In this document: positions 10,101 through 20,456 of the stretch, in pieces | Position numbering within the stretch: position 1 is the stretch's first letter | Layout of the letters: every line of letters begins with the position of its first letter | Source of the DNA: Leifsonia xyli | GTDB lineage: Bacteria; Actinomycetota; Actinomycetes; Actinomycetales; Microbacteriaceae | DNA: 64,000 nt | Assembly: GCA_001647635.1 (NCBI GenBank) | Contig: CP014761.1 | Coordinates: 3,224,001-3,288,000 of the forward strand | Direction of reading: 5' to 3' | Notes under the pieces: generated by a model | What the model was told of the DNA's origin: nothing | What the model saw: only the letters and a program-made list of their open reading frames with translations | Databases searched by the model: none | Position numbers and translations under genes: made by a program

Positions 10101-10987
10101 AGCTCCTCGTACGCGGCGAGGTACTCGCCGAAGCGCATGGTGTCGGCGCGCTTGATGCTGGGGACGAGCAGGGCGCGGGTGCCGTCCGGCTTCGGGATGT
10201 CGATCGCGATGCCGAGGTTGATGTGCGCGGGAGCGACGACCGACGGCTTGCCGTCGACCTCCTCGTAGTAGACGTTCTGGCTCGGGAACTCCTTGAGCGC
10301 CTGGATGAGAGCCCAGCCGATCAGGTGCGTGAACGAGACCTTGCCGCCGCGGGCGCGCTTGAGGTGGTTGTTGATGACGATGCGGTTGTCGATCATCAGC
10401 TTGGCCGGGATGGTGCGGACGCTCGTCGCGGTCGGGACGGTGAGCGACGCGTCCATGTTGGTGGCCAGCGTCTTGGACATTCCGCGCAGCGGGGTGACCT
10501 TGTCCTCTTCGGCCGCCTCGACGGTGGCGTTGGGGGCCGTGACCGGCGCGTCGGCCGGGACCGGGGTCGGCTTCGGGGCGAGGGAGGTGGTGCGCGCGAC
10601 GGGCTGCTGACCGATCACCGGGATGGGGGTGGTGACGGGCTTCGGCTCGTTGGGGTGCGGGGCGGGGGCGCCGCCCGCCGGGGGAGCCGGTGTCGTCGGC
10701 TCGGACGGGGTCGGCGCCGTCGGCTCAGCCGGGGAGGGCGCCAGGGGCTCCGACGGGGTCGGGGCGGTGGGCTCGGCGGGCGTCGGGGCCGGGGTCTCGT
10801 CCGGCGACGGGGTGGAGTCGTCCTTCACCGCCGGGTGGTAGTTCTCGAGGATCGGCCACCACGACTTGTCGACCGAGTTCTTGTCCTGCACGAACTGCTC
10901 GTACAGCTCGTCGACGAGCCATTCGTTGGCTCCGAACTCGCCCGAGGACCCGTCTTCGGTTCCCACTCCGGTCAATTGGCTCGACAC
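7142..10987 (-). CDS. kgd: Multifunctional 2-oxoglutarate decarboxylase/dehydrogenase Kgd (SucA-type)
   Basis: TCA-cycle enzyme of 1281 residues, the actinobacterial fusion of an E2-like acyltransferase domain to the thiamine-diphosphate E1 component. Order: N-terminal E1 helix motif ([16 protein letters not shown], from residue 21), a Pro-rich linker (59-110), the E2 catalytic domain (about 165-400) with [14 protein letters not shown] and catalytic His376, then E1 with [17 protein letters not shown] (601-615) and GDAAMAGQG. No lipoyl domain is visible, as expected for Kgd. The GTG at 10987 gives the conserved N-terminus. It is divergent from guaB1. Family members are regulated by the FHA protein GarA/OdhI; no such gene lies here. 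Confidence 0.96.
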   Translation of the reverse strand: MSSQLTGVGTEDGSSGEFGANEWLVDELYEQFVQDKNSVDKSWWPILENYHPAVKDDSTPSPDETPAPTPAEPTAPTPSEPLAPSPAEPTAPTPSEPTTPAPPAGGAPAPHPNEPKPVTTPIPVIGQQPVARTTSLAPKPTPVPADAPVTAPNATVEAAEEDKVTPLRGMSKTLATNMDASLTVPTATSVRTIPAKLMIDNRIVINNHLKRARGGKVSFTHLIGWALIQALKEFPSQNVYYEEVDGKPSVVAPAHINLGIAIDIPKPDGTRALLVPSIKRADTMRFGEYLAAYEELVSKARNNKLAASDFAGTTISLTNPGGIGTVHSVPRLMKGQGAIIGAGALEYPAEFQGSAEKTLAGLAIGKTITLTSTYDHRVIQGAGSGEFLKIVHELLIGKRNFYEDIFAELRIPYMPIHWNPDISVDLASAVDKTARVQELINSFRVRGHLMADIDPLEYKQRSHPDLEIENHGLTFWDLDREFVTGQFGGDRRKMLLRDILGVLRDSYCRTVGIEYMHIQDPAQRKWFQDKLERPYQKPGHDEQLRILGKLNEAEAFETFLQTKYVGQKRFSLEGGESTIPLLDAIIQGAAEAGMDEVAIGMAHRGRLNVLTNIAGKTYGQIFREFEGTQDPKTVQGSGDVKYHLGTEGTFKGAGGEEIPVYLAANPSHLEAVDGVLEGIVRAKQDRRPAGTFLTLPILIHGDAAMAGQGIVVEQMQMSQLRAYKTGGTIHVNINNQVGFTTPPGEGRSSVYSTDVAKTIQAPIFHVNGDDPEAVVRVAEIAFAYRQEFKRDVVIDLVCYRRRGHNEGDDPSMTQPLMYSLIEAKRSVRRLYTEALVGRGDITEEEYEQAHRDFQERLERAFMETHAAQTTPTPVLTPGDEGDLEQPNHGDDGNVGEPETTAVSEQVIHMIGDAFNNPPAGFTVHPKLQQLLNKRSEMSRNGGIDWGFGELLALGSLLVEGTPVRLAGQDARRGTFVQRHAVLHDRVNGQEWLPLANLSDNQAKFWIYDSLLSEYAAMGFEYGYSVERADALVLWEAQFGDFANGAQIIIDEFISSAEQKWGQRSSLVLLLPHGYEGQGPDHSSARIERYLQLCAENNMTVARPSTPASYFHLLRRQAYARPRRPLVVFTPKAMLRLRGASSDVQDFTHGRFEPVIDDQRITDKGAVKRVLLMAGKLYYDLLNELEKNPNPEIALVRVEQFYPLPGQELKAVVDAYPNAELVWVQDEPENQGAWPFIILETSKLGSRPLGVVSRPPSASPAAGSAKRHAQEQQILIQRALTL
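10658..10813 (-). repeat. Pro/Thr/Ser/Glu repeat encoding the Kgd interdomain linker
   Basis: Residues 59-110 of Kgd consist of near-copies of APTPSEP and APSPAEP. This is a flexible linker between the E1-binding helix and the E2 domain. The underlying DNA is a degenerate tandem repeat and may vary in length between strains. Confidence 0.7.
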
Positions 10988-11122
10988 AGCCGATCGCCCA
11001 CTCTCTCCATTGATTTCTCATGACCGAGCGGCAAAGAACCGCCCGCTTCCATCCGAGCATCAAGCCTAATCCCATCGACGCCCGGGTGCGGCCGCTCAGG
11101 AGAGCGGGATAGCGTTATTCCC

Positions 11123-12562
11123 ATGCAGTTCTATGGAACGTCGCCGCGCCACGACCTCACCTACTCCGACGTGTTCCTCGTGCCGTCGCGATCGAACGTC
11201 ACCAGCCGCCTGGATGTGTCCCTCGCGCCCAACGACGGCACCGGCGCGACCATCCCCATCGTGTCCGCGAACATGAACTCGGTGACGGGCAAGCGGCTCG
11301 CCGCGACCCTCGCCCGGCGCGGCGGTCTCGGCGTGCTGCCGCAGGACATGCGCCTGCAGGACCTCGACGACGCGATCCGCTGGGTGAAGGCGCAGCCCGT
11401 CGCCTTCGACACCCCGTACGACGCGCGTCCCGACGAGTCGGTCGCAGACGTGCTTCGCCGCATCCCGCCGGTGGAGGGGCACGGGATCGTCGTGAGCGAC
11501 GCATCCGGCGCCTACCTGGGGTGCCTGGCCGCGGTGCAGCTCGGCTCGGCCCTGCCGGACGCGCGGATCGGCGACCTGCTGCACGGCGCGCTCACGTCGC
11601 TCGACGCGGAGGACCTCTCCGATGGCAAGGCGGCGTTCCGCGTCATGGACGCGGCGGGCCTGGAGTTCGCCCCGGTGCTCGAGCACGGCAAGGTCGTCGG
11701 CACGCTCTCGCGCCGCAGCGCCCTCCGCTCCACCATCTACACGCCTGCGCTGGATGCGCACGGCCGGCTGCGCGTCGCGGCCGCGGTCGGCATCAACGGC
11801 GACGTCGAGGGCAAGGCCAAGGCGCTCGCCGCGGCCGGCGTCGACGTGCTCGTGATCGACACGGCGCACGGCGACCAGGACGGCATGATCCGCGCCATCC
11901 GCACGGTGAAGGCGCTCGACCTCGGCCTGCCGATCGTCGCGGGCAACGTGGTGACCGAGCAGGCCGTGCGCGACCTGGTGTCGGCGGGCGCGGACATCCT
12001 CAAGGTCGGCGTCGGCCCGGGCGCGATGTGCACGACGCGCATGATGACCGCGGTCGGCCGTCCGCAGTTCTCGGCAGTGCTCGAGACCAGCGCGACCGCC
12101 CGCGAGCTCGGCGCCCACGTCTGGGCGGACGGCGGGGTGCGCTACCCGCGCGACGTGGCGCTCGCGCTCGCCGCCGGCGGCGCGTCGGTGATGATCGGCT
12201 CCTGGTTCGCCGGGACGATCGAGGCGCCCGGCACGCTCGACCGGGACGCGAACGGCCAGCTCTACAAGGAGAGCTGGGGCATGGCCTCCACCAAGGCGGT
12301 CAAGGGACGCTTCGAGCGGCTGGACGCCTACGAGCTGGCCCGCAAGGAGCTCTTCGCCGAGGGCATCTCGAGCTCCCGCATCTACCTCGACCCGCTGCGC
12401 CCCTCGGTGGAGGACCTGCTCGACATGATCACCACCGGCGTCCGCAGCTCGTTCACCTACGCCGGAGCGCGCACCCTCGCGGAGTTCCACGAGCGTGCAC
12501 TGGTCGGTATCCAGTCGGCCGCCGGCTACGAGGAGGGCAAGGCTCTTCCCGTCAGCTGGTAG
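11123..12562 (+). CDS. guaB1: GuaB1-family IMP dehydrogenase-related protein (probable GMP reductase)
   Basis: Purine-nucleotide enzyme of 479 residues with the IMPDH/GMPR TIM-barrel. It has an inserted CBS-like region (about residues 95-220), DTAHGDQ, and the catalytic loop GVGPGAMCTTRMMT with the nucleophile Cys303. Mycobacterial GuaB1 acts as a GMP reductase rather than an IMP dehydrogenase, so that activity is the best guess; the assignment rests on family, not on a residue test. The ATG at 11123 follows a TAGCGT box (11110-11115) by 7 bases, suggesting a leaderless mRNA. Divergent from kgd. Confidence 0.85.
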   Translation: MQFYGTSPRHDLTYSDVFLVPSRSNVTSRLDVSLAPNDGTGATIPIVSANMNSVTGKRLAATLARRGGLGVLPQDMRLQDLDDAIRWVKAQPVAFDTPYDARPDESVADVLRRIPPVEGHGIVVSDASGAYLGCLAAVQLGSALPDARIGDLLHGALTSLDAEDLSDGKAAFRVMDAAGLEFAPVLEHGKVVGTLSRRSALRSTIYTPALDAHGRLRVAAAVGINGDVEGKAKALAAAGVDVLVIDTAHGDQDGMIRAIRTVKALDLGLPIVAGNVVTEQAVRDLVSAGADILKVGVGPGAMCTTRMMTAVGRPQFSAVLETSATARELGAHVWADGGVRYPRDVALALAAGGASVMIGSWFAGTIEAPGTLDRDANGQLYKESWGMASTKAVKGRFERLDAYELARKELFAEGISSSRIYLDPLRPSVEDLLDMITTGVRSSFTYAGARTLAEFHERALVGIQSAAGYEEGKALPVSW

Positions 12563-12581
12563 CGGCACCTGGGGCGGCGCG

Positions 12582-12649
12582 CGACTGCGGCGGTTCGTAC
12601 CGTGTGCGGTGCGGCGAGCACCCGCAGACATTCCGAACCGCCGCAGTCG
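12582..12649. repeat. REP-like palindrome, copy 1 (perfect 16-bp arms)
   Basis: CGACTGCGGCGGTTCG (12582-12597) and its exact complement CGAACCGCCGCAGTCG (12634-12649) flank a 36-base loop. It lies between the convergent guaB1 and MFS genes. The left arm recurs exactly at 42784-42799, in another convergent gap. It may also act as a terminator, although no T-tract follows. Confidence 0.65.
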
Positions 12650-12654
12650 GTCTG

Positions 12655-14087
12655 TCAGCGGCGGCGGACCAGGACGGTGAACGCGGCGCCGATCACGGCG
12701 AGCACCGCGACTCCGAGGAAGAGGAGCAGGAAGCCGCCCGCCGACGCGGCCGCGGCACTGGCGCCTCCCGCGGCCAGAGCAGAGGTCTGGGCGGCGGCGA
12801 TCCCGCCGAGCACCGCGAGCCCGAGCGCGCCGCCGATCTGCTGGGCGGTGTTGACGAGCCCGCTCGCCAGGCCGGACTCCGACTCCGGGACGCCTCGCAC
12901 GGCCAGCTGCGTGGCGGTGACGAAGGTCGCGCCGAGGCCCAGCCCGATGACGACGCTCGGGAGCAGGAAGCCGAGCACGAACCCGGTGGCTCCCGCGAGG
13001 GCGAACCACAGGACGCCGGCGGCGAGCACGACGAGGGCACCAGTGAGGGTGGGTCGGAGGCCGGCGCGGCTCACGATCGCGGGCACCCCTCCGGCGATGC
13101 CGACCAGGGCGAGCGCGAGCGGGAGCTGGCTGAGGCCGGCCGAGAGCGCATCCAGGTGAAGCACCTCCTGGAGATAGACCGACAGGGCGAAGAACAGGGC
13201 GACGGTCGCGCCGCCGACCACCAGCATCACCAGGTCGCCGGCGAGGGCGTCGCGGTTGCGGAAGAAGCCGAACGGCAGCAGCGGGTGCGTTGCCCGGCGC
13301 TCGACGAAGACGAAGGCGGCGAGGAGGACGACCGCGGCGACCGCGAGGCCGAGGACGATCGGGTGGGTCCAGCCGAGCGTGCCGCCCTCGCTGAGTGCCG
13401 CGACCGCCGCCGCGAGTCCGAGGGTCGCGGTGGCGGCTCCGGCCGTGTCCATCCGCTCGCCGGCGGCGATCCGGTCCCGGGTGATGAGGAACGGGTTGAC
13501 GGCGAGCACCAGGATGCCGACCGGCACGTTGACGAAGAACACGGCCGGCCAGCCGAAGCTGGTGGTCAGCACGCCGCCGAGGAGGACGCCGGCGGCGCTG
13601 CCCATCCCGGCCACGGCGCCCCACAGCCCGAGGGCCTTGCCGCGGGCGGCGGAATCCGGGAACAGCTGGGTGAGCAGGGCGAGGGAGGCGGGCGCGAGAA
13701 GCGCCGCGAACGCTCCCTGCACCGCGCGGGCGCCGAGGAGCATGGTGCCGTCGACCGAGAGGCCTGCGGCGAGCGACGCGAGGGCGAAGCCCGCGACGCC
13801 GATCAGGAACACCCGACGGTGCCCGAAGCGGTCGGCCAGCCGGCCGCCGAGCAGCAGCAGGCCGCCGAAGGGGAGCACGTACGCGGTCACCACCCAGGCG
13901 AGCGCTGCCGTGTCGAGACCCAGGGCGGTCCCGACGGACGGCAAGGCGATGTTGACGATGGAGGCGTCGAGCACGACGAGGAACTGCGCGAGGGCGAGGA
14001 CGGCCAGCGCCCACCAGCGGTGGCGGCTGCGCGGGGTGGCCGCGAGCGTGGAAGCAACGGCCGGGGAGCGGTGCGGGTGGTGTTCAT
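12655..14087 (-). CDS. MFS drug transporter, DHA2/EmrB-QacA family (start region frameshifted)
   Basis: Inner-membrane proton-driven exporter with about 14 membrane segments. Family motifs include LDASIVNIALPSVG in the first segment and GGRLADRFGHRR in the loop 2-3. The ATG at 14087 has a strong ribosome site (AAGGAG) but is out of frame with the transporter. One extra C/G in the run at 14063-14066 would join it to give MNTTRTAPPAVASTLAATP. In-frame reading back to a TTG at 14121 is unlikely because that codon lies inside an operator. The divergent-looking TetR gene just upstream, on the same strand, carries a matching operator, so this pump is probably its target. Substrate unknown. Confidence 0.82.
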
Positions 14088-14107
14088 GATAATTCTCCTT
14101 CGATGGT

Positions 14108-14127
14108 GAGTGACTGTTCAATCACTC
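14108..14127. promoter_or_regulatory. TetR operator in front of the MFS gene
   Basis: Perfect inverted repeat GAGTGA-N8-TCACTC, just upstream of the MFS ribosome site. Seventeen of twenty positions match the palindrome in front of the tetR gene (14721-14740). Two copies of one operator in front of a pump and its adjacent repressor is the usual TetR layout. Confidence 0.75.
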
Positions 14128-14166
14128 CTGAGAGTGTGGCGATGAAGCGGTGATAGAGGGGGTGGT

Positions 14167-14718
14167 TCAGGGGTGCCGGATCCCCTTCGTGAGCACGCGC
14201 GCCCACGTGTCAGGGATCTCGTCGAGGCCGGCCGTCACGATGAGGTGGCAGAGCTGGCCCCAGGCGATGAAGTGCTGAACGGCGTCGCCGTCGGCGCCGG
14301 AGCGCTCGGTGGCGAAGCGGGTGATGCGGGCCAGGCCCTGGCGGAGGGCGGCCTGGATGGCCGGGACGTCCGACGCCGACTGCGCGTGCACCTGGAGCAT
14401 GAGCAGCGAGCGATCGGCGATGAAGTCGGCGTAGGCCTCGCCCATCGCGTCGAGGACCTCGGCGGGCGTTCCGTCCTTCACGGTGCGGGCGCCCTCCTCG
14501 AGCGCCGCCTCGATCCGCTCGAAGCAGCGCTCGAGGGCGGCGACGAACAGGGTCTCCTTGCCGGGGAAGAGCTTGAACACGTAGGCGGTGGAGATGTCGG
14601 CGTCGGCGGCGATCGACGCGATCGGGGTGCCGAGGTAGCCGCTCGCGGCGAAGACCGTGATGGCGCTGTCGAGCACCGCCTCGCGGCGGTCGTCTGCGGT
14701 GGAGAGCGTTCGTGCCAT
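14167..14718 (-). CDS. TetR-family repressor of the adjacent MFS pump
   Basis: DNA-binding regulator of 183 residues. The N-terminal helix-turn-helix lies in about residues 10-60 (REAVLDSAITVFAASGYLGTPIASIAADADISTAYVFKLFPGKETLF), and the rest is a variable ligand domain. It lies upstream of the MFS gene on the same strand with a 79-base gap between its stop and the pump start. Matching palindromes precede both genes, implying that it represses itself and the pump. The inducer cannot be read from sequence. Confidence 0.88.
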   Translation of the reverse strand: MARTLSTADDRREAVLDSAITVFAASGYLGTPIASIAADADISTAYVFKLFPGKETLFVAALERCFERIEAALEEGARTVKDGTPAEVLDAMGEAYADFIADRSLLMLQVHAQSASDVPAIQAALRQGLARITRFATERSGADGDAVQHFIAWGQLCHLIVTAGLDEIPDTWARVLTKGIRHP

Positions 14719-14720
14719 GT

Positions 14721-14740
14721 GAGTGACTGTACACTCACTG
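14721..14740. promoter_or_regulatory. TetR operator in front of tetR
   Basis: GAGTGACTGTACACTCACTG begins 2 bases before the tetR start codon (reading the minus strand). Its arms match the operator at 14108-14127, with 17 of 20 bases identical. Binding here would block initiation of tetR itself. Confidence 0.7.
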
Positions 14741-14776
14741 TCCTTGCGATGTCAACAAAGGGGGAGACCCGGCGCA

Positions 14777-15814
14777 TCAATTGCGCCGGGTCGCGTCCTG
14801 CACTTCGCCGACGAGCTCCTCGATGATGTCCTCGAGGAACAGCACGCCGGCGGTCGCGCCCTCGCCGTCGACCACCCGGGCGAGGTGGCTGCCCGAGCGG
14901 CGCATCGTGGCCAGGGCGTCCTCCAGGTCGCTGCCCGAGAACACCGTGACCAGGCGGCGGATGCGCTTGGCGGGCACGGGGAGCTCGAACCCGGTCTCCT
15001 CCAGGTCGAGGACATCCTTGAGGTGGAGGTAGCCGGTCGGCTCTCCGTCCGCGTCGGGGACCACATAGCGGGAGAAGCCGTGCTTGGCGACAGCCTTCTC
15101 CACGTCCGCGGGAGTCGGGGACGCCGGGAGGGTGACCAGGGCGTCAAGCGCGACGGCCGCCTCCCGCACCTTCTTCTCGGTGAACTCGAACGCCGCCGTC
15201 AGCGCGCCGGTGCGGTCCATCAGCACGCCCTCGCGCGTCGACTGGGACACGATCGTGGCCACCTCGTCGAGCGTGAAGGTGCTCGCCGCCTCGTCCTTCG
15301 GCTCCACCCGGAACAGGCGCAGCACGCTGTTCGCCGTCGCGTTCAGCGCGACGATGATCGGCCGGACCGCGCGGCCGATACCGACCAGCGGCGGTGCGAG
15401 CAGCAGGGCGGCCTTATCGGGCATCGAGAACGAGATGTTCTTCGGCACCATCTCGCCGAACACCACGTGGAGGAACGACACCACCACGAGCGCCACGATG
15501 AACGCGATGGTGCCGATGACCTCCTCCGACCATCCGGTCAGGTGCAGCGGGACCTCGAGCAGGTGGTGGATCGCCGGCTCGGAGACGTTCAGGATCAGCA
15601 GCGAGCACACCGTGATGCCCAGCTGGGTGGTCGCCAGCATGAGCGTCGCGTGCTCCATCGCGAACAGCGCGGTCTTGGCGCTGCGCTTGCCGCGCTCGGC
15701 GAGGGGCTCGATCTGGGAGCGCCGTGCCGAGATCACGGCGAACTCGGCGCCGACGAAGAAGGCGTTGACCGCGAGCAGCACGACCAGCCAGGCGAGTCCG
15801 GCCCAGTCACTCAT
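14777..15814 (-). CDS. CNNM/CorB-type membrane protein with CBS pair
   Basis: Membrane protein of 345 residues. A DUF21/CNNM transmembrane domain with three to four segments (about residues 5-150, containing [14 protein letters not shown] and GEMVPKN) is followed by two CBS domains. It lacks the C-terminal CorC_HlyC domain found in its neighbour. Bacterial CNNM/CorB relatives work in Mg2+ transport or homeostasis, and older records call them hemolysins. The start overlaps the upstream paralogue by 8 bases, so the two are co-translated and may form a heteromer. Confidence 0.85.
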   Translation of the reverse strand: MSDWAGLAWLVVLLAVNAFFVGAEFAVISARRSQIEPLAERGKRSAKTALFAMEHATLMLATTQLGITVCSLLILNVSEPAIHHLLEVPLHLTGWSEEVIGTIAFIVALVVVSFLHVVFGEMVPKNISFSMPDKAALLLAPPLVGIGRAVRPIIVALNATANSVLRLFRVEPKDEAASTFTLDEVATIVSQSTREGVLMDRTGALTAAFEFTEKKVREAAVALDALVTLPASPTPADVEKAVAKHGFSRYVVPDADGEPTGYLHLKDVLDLEETGFELPVPAKRIRRLVTVFSGSDLEDALATMRRSGSHLARVVDGEGATAGVLFLEDIIEELVGEVQDATRRN

Positions 15815-17156
15815 GGCGCACCCCCTCTTCCGTGGCGCCGTCGGTCACGACGACCGGATCGGGCGTGTACCGGATGCGGTCGACGCGGCGGCCGTCGAGG
15901 CGCTCGACCCGAAGGGTGCCGCCGTCGATGGTCACCTCGTCGCCGACCTTGGGCAGCCTCCCGAGCTCGTTCATCACGAAGCCGGCGACCGTCTCGTACG
16001 GACCCTCCTCGGGCACGGTGACCCCGGCGCGCTCCTCGAGCTCGTCCGGGCGCAGGATGCCGGGGAAGGTGATGGAGTCGCGGCCGCGGATGACGCCGGC
16101 GCGCGTGCGGTCGTGCTCGTCCGCGACCTCGCCGACGATCTCCTCGACCAGGTCCTCCAGGGTGGCGATTCCCGACGTGCCGCCGTACTCGTCGACGACG
16201 ATCGCGAGCTGGTAGCCGCGGGCCCGGAGCTCGCCGAGCAGCGTGTCCAGGTTCATGGTCTCCGGCACGCGCAGCGCCTCGGTCATGAGAGCAGACACGG
16301 GGACGCGCCCGCGGCGCTGGCGCGGGACGCCGACCGCCTGCTTGACGTGCACCACGCCGACGACGTCGTCGATGTCGTCGCCGATCACCGGGAAGCGGGA
16401 GTAGCCCGTCTTGCGGGCGAGGTCGCTGACCGCCTGCGCAGGGTCGGTGCGCTGCACCGCCTCGATGCGGGGCCGCGGCGTCATCACGTCGGAGGCGTTG
16501 CGGCTCGAGAAGGCGAGGGTCCGGCTGAGCAGGGTGGCCGTGTCCTCCTCCAGCACGCCCGCGCTCGCCGAGCGGCGCACCAGCGACGAGAGCTCGTCGG
16601 CCGTGCGGGCGCCCGACAGCTCCTCCTTGGGCTCGATGCCGAGCAGGCGCAGGATGCCGTTCGCCGTGCCGTTGAGCAGTCCGACGAAGGGGCGGAACAC
16701 GGCGGTGAACACGGTCTGGAAGGGGATGACGATCTTGGCCGTCGCGAGCGGCAACGCGAGCGCGAAGTTCTTCGGCACCAGCTCGCCGAGGATCATCGAC
16801 AACAGGGTGGCGATCGTGATGGCGACGATCGTCGCGATCGGCATCACGGCGCCCGCGGGCAGCCCGGTCGCCGTGAGCGGGCCGCGCAGCAGCGAGCTGA
16901 TCGCGGGCTCCATCGTGTAACCGGTGAGCAGCGTCGTCAGGGTGATGCCGAGCTGCGCGCTCGACAGGTGAGTGGACGTGATCTTCAGCGCCGCGATGGT
17001 CATCGTCAGGCGCGACTCGCCCCGTTCCCGCCGGGCCTCGAGGTCGCCGCGATCGAGGTTGACCAGCGCGAACTCGCTGGCGACGAACAGGCCGGTGCCG
17101 ACGGTCAGCAGGAGGCCGACCGCGAGCATGATCCATTCATAGGCCACCCCGCTCAC
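15807..17156 (-). CDS. CNNM/CorC-type membrane protein (DUF21-CBS-CorC_HlyC)
   Basis: Membrane protein of 449 residues. It has a DUF21 domain at about 1-190 ([26 protein letters not shown]), CBS pair at about 210-340 ([41 protein letters not shown]), and a CorC_HlyC ligand domain to the end ([26 protein letters not shown] pattern). This is the full architecture of Mg2+-related CNNM/CorC proteins. It is first of a two-gene operon with the shorter paralogue. A minus-strand TATACT box at 17227-17232 could be its -10 element. GTG start. Confidence 0.87.
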   Translation of the reverse strand: MSGVAYEWIMLAVGLLLTVGTGLFVASEFALVNLDRGDLEARRERGESRLTMTIAALKITSTHLSSAQLGITLTTLLTGYTMEPAISSLLRGPLTATGLPAGAVMPIATIVAITIATLLSMILGELVPKNFALALPLATAKIVIPFQTVFTAVFRPFVGLLNGTANGILRLLGIEPKEELSGARTADELSSLVRRSASAGVLEEDTATLLSRTLAFSSRNASDVMTPRPRIEAVQRTDPAQAVSDLARKTGYSRFPVIGDDIDDVVGVVHVKQAVGVPRQRRGRVPVSALMTEALRVPETMNLDTLLGELRARGYQLAIVVDEYGGTSGIATLEDLVEEIVGEVADEHDRTRAGVIRGRDSITFPGILRPDELEERAGVTVPEEGPYETVAGFVMNELGRLPKVGDEVTIDGGTLRVERLDGRRVDRIRYTPDPVVVTDGATEEGVRHE

Positions 17157-17357
17157 CTCGCTGAGTCCGGGGCGGGCGGGCCGTCATGAATGGGCTGGGA
17201 GAGGGAGGGTCGTCCATTTGCCCGCCAGTATATCGAGGCGGGATGCGGACCCTGCGGGAGTTCTCAGGCGGATTCACAGGGTGTAGACCGCCGGTTCCAG
17301 GTAGCCCGCACGAGCGCCTCCGGGCGTAGCGTTCCGCCTGGATCAAGGAGGATCACC

Positions 17358-17735
17358 ATGTTGGAGTCATCTGTCACGTACTCCGTCCTTCCTGCCTCCG
17401 ACCTGCAGCGGGCCATCGGGTGGTACCGCGACAAGCTGGAGCTCGAACCGGAGCGCACAACGGACGGCGGTGTGCTGTACGGCACCGGCGGCGAGGGCAA
17501 GATCTACGTCTACGAGACCGGCAACGCGGGCACCGCGCAGAACACGGCGATGTGCTGGCTGGTCGACGACATCGAGGCGACGATGTCCCACTTGCGGGAG
17601 CGCGGCGTGGTCTTCGCCGACTACGACTTCCCCGGGCTCAAGACCGAGAACGGGATCGCGACCGACGAGATGGGGCGGTCGTCGTGGTTTCAGGACAGCG
17701 AGGGCAACTACCTCTGCCTCACCCAGCCCACCTGA
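17358..17735 (+). CDS. VOC-family (glyoxalase-like) protein
   Basis: Single-module VOC protein of 125 residues. It begins SVTYSVLPASDLQRAIGWYRDKLELEPE and ends WFQDSEGNYLCLTQ, the usual first and last strands of the fold. The ATG at 17358 has a strong ribosome site (AAGGAGGATCACC). The 200 bases upstream hold no gene; they contain the leaders of this gene and of the divergent CNNM operon. Function unknown; roles in antibiotic binding or small-molecule lyase reactions are possible. Confidence 0.8.
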   Translation: MLESSVTYSVLPASDLQRAIGWYRDKLELEPERTTDGGVLYGTGGEGKIYVYETGNAGTAQNTAMCWLVDDIEATMSHLRERGVVFADYDFPGLKTENGIATDEMGRSSWFQDSEGNYLCLTQPT

Positions 17736-17738
17736 CCC

Positions 17739-17763
17739 GACCGCCCGATCGCAGGATCGGCGG

Positions 17764-17765
<2 letters not shown>
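17739..17765. terminator. Bulged hairpin between VOC gene and old yellow enzyme gene
   Basis: GACCGCCCGATC and GATCGGCGGTC pair around a GCAG loop with one bulged base. It lies in the 28-base gap between two convergent genes and may act in both directions. Confidence 0.5.
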
Positions 17766-19521
<1,756 letters not shown>

Positions 19522-19544
19522 TCACGAGCGAGCGGAGGCGGCCG

Positions 19545-20400
19545 GTGACGCAGTGGCAGCAGTGGGACGAGACGGACGCGGCGGCGTGGATCGCGGTGCC
19601 GCAGGAGTCGAGCGACAAGTACTCGCGCGGCGTGCTCGGGTGGTGACCGGCTCCGAGCGGTATCCGGGAGCGGCGGTGCTCGGGGTCGAGGGTGCGTCCC
19701 GCACGGGTGTGGGCATGATCCGCTACCTCGGCGCCGAGCGGCCCACCGACCTCGTCATGCGTCGACGGCCCGAGATCGTCACCGCGCCGGGACGGGTGCA
19801 GGGCTGGCTGATCGGCTCGGGCATGGACGCGGCCGGCCGGCCCGACGACGACGCCCAGCGCCTGCGCGCGGCGCTCCGTGACGGCCGACCGCTGGTGATC
19901 GACGCGGGAGCGCTCGACCTGGTCGGCCGGGCCTCCGCGCCGGTGATCGTCACGCCGCACTTCCGCGAGCTGGCGACCATGCTCGCCGCGCGCGCCGACG
20001 ACGACTCGGACGCGGTGACCGCCGACGACATCGCGGCCGACCCGGCGGGGTGGGCGGTGCGCGCGGCCGACAGCCTCGGGGTGACCGTGCTGCTCAAGGG
20101 ACACACCACCTACGTCGCCGCCCCCGGCGGACCGCATCACGCGGTGACCGCCGGCCCGGCCTGGCTCGCCACGGCGGGCAGCGGCGACGTTCTCGGCGGT
20201 GTCCTGGGCGCGCTCGTCGCGACCCACGCCCGCGAGATCGACGAGGACGGCCACGCGGCGCTCGCCGCCCTCGGCGCGACGGCCGCGTGGATCCACGGTC
20301 GGGCGGGGAGCGCGTCTCGGACGGCGGTCCGATCGTCGCGCTGGACATCGTCGAAGGACTGTCCGAAGTGGTCCGCGACCTCGTCCGCGCACGCGGCTGA
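19545..20400 (+). pseudogene. nnrD: ADP-dependent NAD(P)H-hydrate dehydratase NnrD, two frameshifts
   Basis: Repair enzyme that turns damaged NAD(P)H hydrates back to NAD(P)H using ADP. The pieces are collinear in three frames. 19545-19640 encodes WDETDAAAWIAVPQESSDKYSRGVLG. The middle runs VTGSERYPGAAVLGV through LKGHTTYVAAPGG and the catalytic WLATAGSGDVLGGVLGAL. The end is RVSDGGPIVALDIVEGLSEV. One missing G near 19638-19640 and one near 20305-20308 explain both breaks. Restored, the protein has about 285 residues, normal for a stand-alone NnrD. No epimerase domain is fused. The indels are probably sequence errors. Confidence 0.83.
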
Positions 20401-20456
20401 CCGCAATCGCGTCCCGTTCAGGAGCGCGTTCGACGCATCCCCTAGGATGTGGCGCT

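Noticed and set aside
7187..11023. A very long open frame on the plus strand opposite kgd
   Set aside because: It is the mirror of a well-supported enzyme gene in very GC-rich DNA, has no ribosome site or recognisable product, and is Val/Leu/Arg rich throughout.
14119..14121. TTG as the start of the MFS gene
   Set aside because: It lies inside a perfect TetR operator and has no ribosome site; ATG 14087 with AAGGAG and one missing base is a better explanation.
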